In this document: positions 6,383-12,720 of the stretch, piece by piece
How the letters are laid out: every line of letters starts with the position of its first letter
Numbering within the stretch: position 1 is the stretch's first letter
Source of the DNA: an uncultured Actinomycetes bacterium
GTDB lineage: Bacteria; Actinomycetota; Acidimicrobiia; Acidimicrobiales; Microtrichaceae
Reading direction: 5' to 3'
NCBI GenBank assembly: GCA_903930035.1
Contig: CAIYXG010000371.1
Coordinates: forward strand, 1 to 12,720
Length of the DNA stretch: 12,720 nt
The notes under the pieces: model-generated
What the model saw: the letters and a program-made list of their open reading frames with translations, nothing else
Databases searched by the model: none
What the model was told of the DNA's origin: nothing
Position numbers and translations under genes: made by a program

Positions 6383-6844
6383 ATGTCCCGCACCGAGCGC
6401 TCCGCCGACGCCGTCCGCGCCGCGGCCCGGCTGGCAAAGGTGGCGGGGACCGCGCTCGTCGAGGCCGACCTCACGCTGCCGCAGTACCGGGTGCTGGTGT
6501 TCCTCGACGCCGGCGAGCGTCCGGCGTCGCACGTCGCCGCGCTGCTCGGCGTGGCCCCCTCCACCGTGACCGCGGCGGTCGACGGGCTCGTGGCCCGTGG
6601 CCTGGTCGAGCGGCGGGCCGACCCGGCCGACCGGCGGAAGGTCGTCCTGGCGCTGACCACGGCCGGCCGCGGGGCACTGCGCCGGGGCGACGACGTCGTC
6701 GCCGCCCGCCTCGACCGGCTGCTGGGGTTCCTGGAGGTCGACGAGGCCGAGACCGTGCTGGTGGGCCTCGCCCACCTGAACCGTGCCATGGAGCGGTCCC
6801 TGGCGGAACGGTTCGGGCCGCCGGCCGGCGACCCCGGGCCGTGA
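6383..6844 (+). CDS. MarR-family transcriptional regulator
   Basis: A 153-residue winged-helix regulator of the MarR family, expected to bind DNA as a dimer. The helix-turn-helix is near residues 45-75 (ERPASHVAALLGVAPSTVT then AAVDGLVARGLVERR). The wing carries the typical DxRRK pattern (ADPADRRKVVLALT) near 77-90, and helices at both ends would form the dimer interface. The length is typical. No ligand-sensing residue can be singled out. The ATG at 6383 has no Shine-Dalgarno and follows a -10-like TAACCT, suggesting a leaderless mRNA. Its TGA overlaps the GTG of the ABC ATPase, so the two are probably translated together, and the ATPase (with its own operon) is the likeliest target. Control of the divergent CNNM operon is also possible, since only 63 bases separate them. 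Confidence 0.9.
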   Translation: MSRTERSADAVRAAARLAKVAGTALVEADLTLPQYRVLVFLDAGERPASHVAALLGVAPSTVTAAVDGLVARGLVERRADPADRRKVVLALTTAGRGALRRGDDVVAARLDRLLGFLEVDEAETVLVGLAHLNRAMERSLAERFGPPAGDPGP

Positions 6845-7641
6845 GCGGGTCGGCCGGCCCCGTCCTGCGGCTGCAGGGCGTCGGCCTCACGCGGGACGGC
6901 CGCGACCTGCTCGACGGGGTCGACTGGACCGTCGAGGCCGGCACCAACTGGGTGGTGCTCGGGGCCAACGGGTCCGGGAAGACGTCGCTCGTGCGCATCG
7001 CCGCGCTCTACGACCATCCGACGCGGGGCACCGTCGAGGTGCTCGGCGGCCGGCTCGGCACCGCGGACGTCCGGACGCTCCGCCGCCGGGTCGGTCTGGT
7101 CAGCCACGCCATGTCCGACCTGGTCCGGCCCCGGCTGACGGCCACCGAGGTGGTCGTGTGCGCCAAGTACGCCGCGCTCGAGCCGTGGTGGCACACGTAC
7201 ACCGACGACGACCACGACCGGGCCCGCTCGCTGCTGGCGGCGCGGGGCGTCGGGGAGCTCGCCGACCGTCCGTTCGGCTCCTTGTCGTCGGGCGAGCGCC
7301 AGCGGGTGCTGCTGGCCCGGACCCTGATGGCCGACCCCGGGCTGGTCCTGCTCGACGAGCCCAGCGCCGGGCTGGACCTGGGCGGGCGGGAGGAGCTCGT
7401 CGACGTCCTCGAGCAGCTGGCCGCCGACCCGACGGCCCCGCCGGTGGTCCTGGTCACGCACCACGTGGAGGAGGTCCCCCAGTCGTTCTCCCACGTCCTG
7501 GCGCTCCACGCCGGCACGGTGCTCGGCCAGGGACCGCTGGCGACGACGCTGGACGGTCCGCTCGTGAGCCGGTGCTTCGGCCGCCCGTTCGAGGTCCGGC
7601 GGCGCGCCGGACGCTGGTCCGCGCACCGCGCCGCGCCCTAG
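6841..7641 (+). CDS. Orphan ABC ATPase, ModF/PhrA-like
   Basis: A 266-residue ABC-type ATPase. Walker A is GANGSGKT at 41-48, the signature is LSSGERQ at 148-154, and Walker B is LVLLDEP at 168-174. The H-loop lies in LVTHHVEEV. The Q-loop position appears to be VSHAM (about 87-91) with no glutamine, which I recall as also true of ModF-like relatives. The overall pattern, including a long ATTEVV-like helical region with WWHTYTDDD (116-124) before the signature, resembles COG1119 proteins annotated as molybdate-transport ATPase or PhrA. It is a single, not doubled, ATPase domain. No permease or binding protein is next to it, so transport is not shown. It starts at GTG 6841, in a GTGA overlap with the MarR gene, and its stop lies 12 bases from the converging glgX stop. 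It could instead be a soluble ABC protein with a non-transport role. Confidence 0.85.
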   Translation: MSGSAGPVLRLQGVGLTRDGRDLLDGVDWTVEAGTNWVVLGANGSGKTSLVRIAALYDHPTRGTVEVLGGRLGTADVRTLRRRVGLVSHAMSDLVRPRLTATEVVVCAKYAALEPWWHTYTDDDHDRARSLLAARGVGELADRPFGSLSSGERQRVLLARTLMADPGLVLLDEPSAGLDLGGREELVDVLEQLAADPTAPPVVLVTHHVEEVPQSFSHVLALHAGTVLGQGPLATTLDGPLVSRCFGRPFEVRRRAGRWSAHRAAP

Positions 7642-7653
7642 CGGCCCGCCGGG

Positions 7654-9765
7654 TCAGACCGCGGTCGAGCGCTCGAGGACCACGACGCTGCGCCCCTCGA
7701 CCCGGAGCGGCGCCCCGCCCGCCACGGTCCGCCCCGGTCCGTCGGGGGCGGCGTCCGACGTGTCCACCCGCACCGTCCAGCTCCCGCCCCACTCGTCGGG
7801 CGGGAGCACCCAGTCGACGGTGCCCTCCGGCGGGTGGACCAGCACCATGACGGTCGGACCCACCACCGGGTTGCCCCGCGCGTCGGTCTCGGCGAGCGCC
7901 CCGTTGAGCCACATGCCGACCGAGGCGGCGCCCGCCCAGTCCTCGTCGCGCATCGGCCGGCCGTCGGGGGCGAACCAGACGATGTCGGGGTGCGCCGCGC
8001 CCGGCGCCGGACGGCCCGTCAGGAACCGGCGGCGGCGCAGCGCCGGGACCTCCCGGCGCAGCTGCACCAGCTGCCGGCACAGCGCCAGCAGGTCGGCGTC
8101 GGCCGCCGACCAGTCCACCCACGACAGCTCGTTGTCCTGCGCGTAGCCGTTGTTGTTGCCCTGCTGGGTCCGGCCCAGCTCGTCGCCGGCCAGGAGCATC
8201 GGCACGCCCTGGGAGACGAACAGCGTGGTCAGCAGGTTGCGGCGCTGGCGGGCCCGCAGCGCCAGGACCGCCGGGTCGTCGGTCGGTCCCTCGGCCCCGC
8301 AGTTCCACGAGCGGTTGTCGTCGGTGCCGTCGCGGTTGTCCTCCCCGTTCGCCCAGTTCACCTTGTGCTCGTAGGCCACCAGGTCGGCCAGCGTGAAGCC
8401 GTCGTGGGCCGTCACGAAGTTGATGCTCGCGTGCGGCCGGCGGCCGTCGTCCTCGTAGAGGTCCGACGAGCCCGTCAGCCGGGCGCCCATCTCCCCGAGC
8501 GTCCCCGGCACGCCCCGCCAGACGTCGCGCACACAGTCGCGGTAGCGGCCGTTCCACTCCGACCACAGCGGCGGGAAGTTCCCGACCTGGTAGCCGCCCT
8601 CGCCCACGTCCCACGGCTCGGCGATCAGCTTGACCTGGCTGACCACCGGGTCCTGCTGGATCAGGTCGAAGAACGCCGAGAGCCGGTCGACGTCGTGCAG
8701 CTCGCGGGCGAGCGTGGCAGCCAGGTCGAACCGGAACCCGTCCACGTGCATCTCCTCCACCCAGTAGCGGAGGCTGTCCATGATCAGCTGCAGCACGTGG
8801 GGGTGGCGCATGTTCAGGGTGTTGCCGGTCCCCGTGTAGTCCACGTACTGCGACGGGTCGTGGGGGTCGAGCCGGTAGTAGGCGCGGTTGTCGAGCCCCT
8901 TGAACGACAGCACCGGCCCGCCCGCACCGGCCTCGGCCGTGTGGTTGTAGACGACGTCCAGGATCACCTCGATGCCGGCGGCGTGGAGCGTCTGCACCAT
9001 CACCTTGAACTCCTGGACCTGCTGGCCGCGCCCGCCGCCCTGGGCGTACTCGTCGTGCGGGGCGAAGAACCCGATCGAGTTGTAGCCCCAGTAGTTGCGC
9101 AGCCCGGCGGCGACCAGGCGCCGGTCGTGCACGAACTGGTGGACGGGCATCAGCTCGACGGCGGTCACGCCGAGCTCCTGCAGGTGCGCGAGGACGGCCG
9201 GGGCGCACAGCCCCAGGTAGGTGCCGCGCAGCTCCTCGGGGACCCCGGGGTGCCGGGCCGTGAAGCCCTTGACGTGGACCTCGTACAGGACCGTCTCGTT
9301 CCACGGGGTGCCCGGCCGCCGGTCGCCGGCCCAGTCGAACCAGGGGTTCACCACGACGGACCGCGGCACGTACGGCGCCGAGTCCACGCGGCTCGCGGCG
9401 TCGAGCACGTCCTCCCCGCCGAACGTCGTCCCCCAGTCCACCGGCCCCTCGACGGCGCGTGCGTAGGGGTCCAGGAGCAGCTTGCACGGGTCGTGCAGGT
9501 CCCCCGGCTCGCGGTGGGGCCCCCGGACGCGGTACCCGTAGCGGGTCCCGGGCCCGACGTCGGGCAGGTAGCCGTGCCAGACGTAGCCGACGCACTCCGG
9601 GAGCGGCACCGTCGTCTCCGTGCCGTCGTCGTCGAACAGGCACAGGTCCACCTGGGCGGCCTGCTCCGAGAAGACCGAGAAGTTGGTGCCCGCCCCGTCC
9701 CAGGACGCGCCGAGCGGGTAGGGGCGGCCGGGCCAGACGCGCTGCGGCGACGCCGGGCCGCTCAC
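7654..9765 (-). CDS. glgX: Glycogen debranching enzyme GlgX
   Basis: A cytoplasmic GH13 isoamylase-type enzyme that hydrolyses alpha-1,6 branches of glycogen, usually after phosphorylase has trimmed the outer chains. The protein has 703 residues, the normal size. The N-terminal CBM48-like domain runs from about 10 to 110 (YPLGASWDGAGTNFSVFSE). The GH13 barrel follows, with region I DVVYNH at 270-275, the nucleophile Asp347 in GFRFDLA, the acid/base Glu383 in IAEPWD, and Asp455 in AHDGFTLADL. NNGYAQDNELSWVDW near 537-551 is typical of GlgX. A C-terminal beta domain follows from about 600. All catalytic residues are present. It starts at GTG 9765 in a GTGA overlap with the SRPBCC gene, after a GGGCGGGG run. 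A trehalose-pathway TreX-type role is the alternative, but no treY/treZ gene is in view. Confidence 0.95.
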   Translation of the reverse strand: MSGPASPQRVWPGRPYPLGASWDGAGTNFSVFSEQAAQVDLCLFDDDGTETTVPLPECVGYVWHGYLPDVGPGTRYGYRVRGPHREPGDLHDPCKLLLDPYARAVEGPVDWGTTFGGEDVLDAASRVDSAPYVPRSVVVNPWFDWAGDRRPGTPWNETVLYEVHVKGFTARHPGVPEELRGTYLGLCAPAVLAHLQELGVTAVELMPVHQFVHDRRLVAAGLRNYWGYNSIGFFAPHDEYAQGGGRGQQVQEFKVMVQTLHAAGIEVILDVVYNHTAEAGAGGPVLSFKGLDNRAYYRLDPHDPSQYVDYTGTGNTLNMRHPHVLQLIMDSLRYWVEEMHVDGFRFDLAATLARELHDVDRLSAFFDLIQQDPVVSQVKLIAEPWDVGEGGYQVGNFPPLWSEWNGRYRDCVRDVWRGVPGTLGEMGARLTGSSDLYEDDGRRPHASINFVTAHDGFTLADLVAYEHKVNWANGEDNRDGTDDNRSWNCGAEGPTDDPAVLALRARQRRNLLTTLFVSQGVPMLLAGDELGRTQQGNNNGYAQDNELSWVDWSAADADLLALCRQLVQLRREVPALRRRRFLTGRPAPGAAHPDIVWFAPDGRPMRDEDWAGAASVGMWLNGALAETDARGNPVVGPTVMVLVHPPEGTVDWVLPPDEWGGSWTVRVDTSDAAPDGPGRTVAGGAPLRVEGRSVVVLERSTAV

Positions 9766-10220
9766 GTGGCGGCCCCGCCCACGACCGCGACGAGCCGGGG
9801 GCGTGACCGTTCGATCTCGTCGGCGAGCAGCCGGTCGAGCAGCGGCATCCACATGGAGCCCCCGTAGTGGAGCCGCATGACCAGCTGGCTCCCGTCCGCA
9901 CCGGCCGACGCCGCCGGGCGCACCTCTGCGGACAGCACCCAGGCGCTGTGGCTGCGGCCGTCCGTCTCGGCCCGCTCGAACCGCACCGTGCCGTCGTCGG
10001 CCGACGTCCGCACCATACGGAGCCGCTTGGAGCGGCGCAGCGGCCCGAGCTGCCCCTGCAGCACGACCGACCAGGCCGGGCCGGGGTCGCCCGGCTCGGC
10101 GGGCAGCGGCTCCACTGAGCGCACGATGTCGAGCCAGTCCGCGTAGGTCCCCAGGTCGGCGACGACGGCGAACACGGGCGCCGGCGCGTAGGGCGCCTCC
10201 ATCGAGGCCGTCACGTCCAC
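9762..10220 (-). CDS. SRPBCC (START/Bet v1-like) domain protein, polyketide cyclase/dehydrase family
   Basis: A 152-residue single-domain protein of the SRPBCC fold, which forms a hydrophobic ligand pocket. The pattern is typical: a first strand (VDVTASMEAPYAPAPVF), the helix AVVADLGTYADWLDIV with a Trp near 38, a run of beta strands, and a long C-terminal helix (LLDRLLADEIERSRPRLVAVV). No catalytic residues can be named, and the ligand is unknown. The start GTG 10220 is chosen because GGGAGG lies 7 bases upstream; this makes a 10-base overlap with thiP. A GTG two codons further on (10214) would instead give a GTGA overlap. The gene is wedged between thiP and glgX and overlaps both, so it is surely co-expressed with them, but I see no obvious link to thiamine or glycogen. 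Confidence 0.85.
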   Translation of the reverse strand: MDVTASMEAPYAPAPVFAVVADLGTYADWLDIVRSVEPLPAEPGDPGPAWSVVLQGQLGPLRRSKRLRMVRTSADDGTVRFERAETDGRSHSAWVLSAEVRPAASAGADGSQLVMRLHYGGSMWMPLLDRLLADEIERSRPRLVAVVGGAAT

Positions 10221-11911
10221 GGCACGCCCTCCCGGCTGGCAGTCGGTGCGGCGGAGGAGGACATGGCCCAAGTCTGCCGCGCGGCGGGGGACGGCAGGTG
10301 GCTGCGTGCGGCCGGCCGGGTGCCGCGGCCGGCGCGGTCGACGAGCCCCAGGACCACGGCACACACCACCACCAGCACGCACGAGAGCGCCATGGCCTGC
10401 CCGTAGCCGGCCGCCCCCGGCCGCCCCAGGAGCCGGGCGACCAGCACGGGCAGCGTCGGCCGGTCCGAACGGACCACGAACGCCGTGGCGCCGAACTCCC
10501 CCAGGCAGGCCACGAACGCGAGGCCGGCCCCGGCGGCGACCGCGCCCCGCACCGCCGGCAGCTCGACCTCCCACCAGCGTGCGCGCCGGCTGCGGCCCAT
10601 GACGGCGGCGGCCGACAGCAGGGACGGGGGCACGGCCCGGAGCGCCGGCGCGACCACCCGCACCACGAGGGGCAGCGCCACCACCGACTGGACGAGCGGG
10701 ACGACCCACCACGACGCGCGCAGGTCGACCGGCGGACGCCCGACGGCGAGCAGCATGCCCAGGCCCACGGTGGTCGCCGACACCCCGAGCGGCAGCAGGA
10801 GGACACGGTCCGACGCACCGCCGGCGCGGTGGGCCACGCCCCGGGCGGCGGCCAGCCCGACGACCAGCGCCAGCAGGGCGGCCACGGCGGAGGACGCGAG
10901 CGAGTAGCCCACGGCCCGGACCGGGGGGACCGAGAGCGCGGTCCCGGCGACCACCGACCCGAGCCGGGTCCAGTTCTCCACCGACCACGCCGGACCCAGA
11001 CGGAACGACCGGACGAACAGGGTCAGCACCGGCACCACCGACACGGCCCCGACGACGAGCACCGTGCCGGCCACCAGCAGCCGGGCGGCGACGCCCTGGG
11101 GCGGCCGGGCCGGGTCGACGCCCGAGCCGTGGGCCCCGCGGACCGACGCGGCGACCCGCCCGTAGACCGCGAGCGCGCCGACCACGGCGAGCAGCTGCAC
11201 CGCCGAGAGCACCGCGGCGCCCGACACGTCGAACTGCCGGGTGGCACGGACCCAGATCTCCACCTCCACGGTCGTGACACGTCCCCCGCCGAGCACCAGC
11301 AGCACGCCGAAGCTGGTGAGGCAGTAGAGGAACACCACGACCGACGCCGCCCCCAGCGCGGGCGCCACGGCGGGCAGGACGGCGCGCCGGAAGACGGCGG
11401 CGGGCCGCAGCCCGAGCATGCGGGCCGCCGCGGACAGCGACGCCGGGACCCCCGCCAGCGCCACGCCCACCGTCCGCACCACCACGGCCAGGTTGAACGC
11501 GAGGTGGGCGACCAGCACGGCGGACCAGGTGCCGCGCGCGTCGACCAGCCCGCCCGGCCCGAGGACCGCGGCGAACGCGGCGCCCACCACCACCGTCGGC
11601 AGCACGAAGGGCACCGTGACGGCGACGAGCAGCGCGGCCCGGCCGGGGAAGCGGTAGCGGTAGAGCACCCAGGCCACCGGGACCCCGACCACCAGCGTCA
11701 GTGCGCACGACAGTGCGGCCTGGCCGAACGTGACACCGACCAGCCGCCACGTCCGGGCCGACGACAGGACCCGGACGGCGGCACCGGTCCCCCAGGCGCC
11801 GTCCGGACGGGCGGCGGCCAGCAGCACGGCCACGACCGGGACGCCGACCAGCACCAGGACGGCCCCGACGGCGACGCCGGAGAGCGGGGAACGCCGGTCG
11901 CGCCGGGTCAC
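10211..11911 (-). CDS. thiP: Thiamine-type ABC transporter permease ThiP, two fused permease domains
   Basis: An inner-membrane permease of the ThiP/Fbp-type ABC importer family, 566 residues. It consists of two binding-protein-dependent permease domains in tandem, and about twelve hydrophobic segments can be traced. Each half has the cytoplasmic EAA loop that contacts the ATPase: about 157-180 (LSAAARMLGLRPAAVFRRAVLP) and about 429-452 (LLSAAAVMGRSRRARWWEVELP). The length fits ThiP, usually 500-550 residues. The last 40 or so residues after the final helix (from about 527) are hydrophilic and unlike the rest. The GTG start at 11911 overlaps the thiB TGA in a GTGA junction. The ThiB-like neighbour supports a thiamine, thiamine phosphate or related substrate; ferric iron permeases have the same architecture. 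No thiQ follows it. Confidence 0.85.
   Translation of the reverse strand: MTRRDRRSPLSGVAVGAVLVLVGVPVVAVLLAAARPDGAWGTGAAVRVLSSARTWRLVGVTFGQAALSCALTLVVGVPVAWVLYRYRFPGRAALLVAVTVPFVLPTVVVGAAFAAVLGPGGLVDARGTWSAVLVAHLAFNLAVVVRTVGVALAGVPASLSAAARMLGLRPAAVFRRAVLPAVAPALGAASVVVFLYCLTSFGVLLVLGGGRVTTVEVEIWVRATRQFDVSGAAVLSAVQLLAVVGALAVYGRVAASVRGAHGSGVDPARPPQGVAARLLVAGTVLVVGAVSVVPVLTLFVRSFRLGPAWSVENWTRLGSVVAGTALSVPPVRAVGYSLASSAVAALLALVVGLAAARGVAHRAGGASDRVLLLPLGVSATTVGLGMLLAVGRPPVDLRASWWVVPLVQSVVALPLVVRVVAPALRAVPPSLLSAAAVMGRSRRARWWEVELPAVRGAVAAGAGLAFVACLGEFGATAFVVRSDRPTLPVLVARLLGRPGAAGYGQAMALSCVLVVVCAVVLGLVDRAGRGTRPAARSHLPSPAARQTWAMSSSAAPTASREGVPWT
10228..10233 (-). promoter_or_regulatory. Shine-Dalgarno GGGAGG deciding the SRPBCC start
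   Basis: The minus strand has GGGAGG ending 7 bases before GTG 10220. From the alternative GTG at 10214 the spacer would be 13 bases, which is too long. The site lies within the last codons of thiP. Confidence 0.55.
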
Positions 11912-12720
11912 TCGAACAGGTTCCGCCACCGCTCGACCCACGCGTCGCGCCGTGACGCCGCGAGCGGTGCCGGCACCGACATCGGGGAGGGGGCGCGCGC
12001 GGCCCACTGCTCGAACTGCGGCGGGAGGGGCACGCCGTCGACGACGGGCAGGACGTAGTTGGACAGCGGCAGCTCCTGCTGCCACTCGGGGCTGAGCATG
12101 ACGTCCACCAGCTGGCGGGCCAGCTCCGGTTGCGGCGCGCCGCGCAGCACGCCGGCGTACTCGACCTGGGCCGAGCACGAGTCCACGAGCACCGTCGACT
12201 GCGGCTCGGTGCGGGCGCCCTCGCTCAGGACCACCTCGGCGGGCGGGCTGGTCGCGTACGACAGCACCAGCGGCCGGTCGCCGCCGGACACCGTGTAGTC
12301 GGTGAAGTAGGCGTCGTCCCACGACGGCCGCACGCGGACGCCGTTGTCCTTCAGGCGCGACCAGAGGTCGAACGCGCCGTCCTCGCCGTAGCGGCCGACC
12401 GTGCCGGCGAGCAGCGCCAGGCCCGGGGAGGAGGTGACCGGGCTCTCGACCACCAGCAGGTCCCGGTACCGCGGCGCGGCCAGGTCCTCGAGCGACGACG
12501 GCGGCGCCAGGCCCTTGTCGGCGAACCACGCCGCGTCGACGTTCACGCAGACGTCACCGGTGTCGACCGGCACCAGCCGCGCCCCGGCCGGACCCTCGAG
12601 CCGGTACCGCTCCGGCACCTTCGCCAGGCCGGGGGGCGAGTACGGGACGAGCAGGTCCTCCTTCAGCGCCGTGCCGGCCGAGAGGTTGTCGACGCCGAAC
12701 AGCACGTCGCCCTCGGGCGC
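11908..12720 (-). CDS. thiB: Thiamine-type ABC transporter substrate-binding protein ThiB (5' end beyond window)
   Basis: The C-terminal 270 residues of a periplasmic-type (here probably lipid-anchored or secreted) binding protein. The frame is open to the right edge, so the true start and any signal peptide are outside the window; the GTG at 12705 is not the real start. Blocks typical of ThiB are present in order: DVLFGVDNLSAG at the edge, DTGDVCVNVDAAWF, LLVVESPVTSSPGLALL, NGVRVRPSWDDAYFTDYT, RPLVLSYATSPPAE, VEYAGVLRG and the closing LPLSNYVLPVV region. ThiB binds thiamine and its phosphates and hands them to ThiP. The match to ThiB is better than to iron-binding FbpA relatives, although the true ligand in this organism is inferred. 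A TPP riboswitch, if present, would lie upstream, outside the window. Confidence 0.88.
   Translation of the reverse strand, partial: APEGDVLFGVDNLSAGTALKEDLLVPYSPPGLAKVPERYRLEGPAGARLVPVDTGDVCVNVDAAWFADKGLAPPSSLEDLAAPRYRDLLVVESPVTSSPGLALLAGTVGRYGEDGAFDLWSRLKDNGVRVRPSWDDAYFTDYTVSGGDRPLVLSYATSPPAEVVLSEGARTEPQSTVLVDSCSAQVEYAGVLRGAPQPELARQLVDVMLSPEWQQELPLSNYVLPVVDGVPLPPQFEQWAARAPSPMSVPAPLAASRRDAWVERWRNLFE

Noticed and set aside
3075..6569. Long plus-strand open frame (over 1,100 codons) across the CNNM, PIG-L and npdG region
   Set aside because: It lies antisense to four well-supported genes, has no recognisable domain and is a run of His, Arg, Gly and Asp typical of high-GC antisense frames. Lack of stops follows from base composition.
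7642..7653. Bidirectional terminator between the converging ABC and glgX genes
   Set aside because: Only 12 bases lie between the stops and no stem with T-tracts is visible on either side.
7834..9867. Plus-strand open frame of about 677 codons opposite glgX
   Set aside because: It is a shadow of glgX, whose catalytic residues are all intact; the antisense product is composition-driven.
10298..12058. Plus-strand open frame of about 586 codons opposite thiP
   Set aside because: The product is rich in His, Arg, Asp and Gln with no domain pattern, and the opposite strand carries a clear two-domain permease.

Overview
This is a very GC-rich stretch (roughly three quarters G+C by eye) from a bacterium that is almost certainly an actinobacterium. 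The best evidence is gene content: a mycothiol ligase (mshC) and a coenzyme F420:NADP oxidoreductase (npdG) sit side by side. Abundant GTG starts, 4-base GTGA stop/start overlaps and probable leaderless promoters fit that phylum. A deep-branching class such as Acidimicrobiia is possible, but that is inference. I see no rRNA, tRNA, CRISPR array, insertion sequence, integrase or phage gene. The window looks like ordinary chromosomal housekeeping DNA, densely coded, with no gene-free stretch longer than about 75 bases.

Left block, minus strand, read from right to left (6319 down to 1): two tandem CNNM/CBS-domain membrane proteins, a PIG-L/LmbE-type deacetylase abutting them, a 74-base gap, npdG, mshC, a PlsC-type acyltransferase with an Ala/Pro-rich tail, a 63-base gap, then the first 83 codons of thrS, which runs off the left edge. 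The mshC and npdG products act in two actinobacterial redox cofactor systems (mycothiol and F420). The others serve membrane transport, lipid synthesis and translation.

Centre, plus strand (6383-7641): a MarR-family regulator overlapping an orphan ABC ATPase of the ModF/PhrA-like type. The MarR gene is divergent from the CNNM genes across 63 bases, and both sides have a -10-like hexamer placed to give a leaderless mRNA.

Right block, minus strand (12720 down to 7654): thiB (start beyond the right edge), thiP, a small SRPBCC-domain protein and glgX. Every junction overlaps, so this reads as one transcript combining the binding protein and permease of a thiamine-type importer with a glycogen debranching enzyme. 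The importer's ATPase gene (thiQ) is not between or just after these genes. The ABC gene and glgX converge, with only 12 bases between their stops.

I found no clearly new biological system. The most interesting points are the probable leaderless promoters, the unusual thiBP-SRPBCC-glgX operon, the MarR/ABC pair, the F420/mycothiol gene pair and a short GGGGCC repeat with G-quadruplex potential inside the acyltransferase gene.
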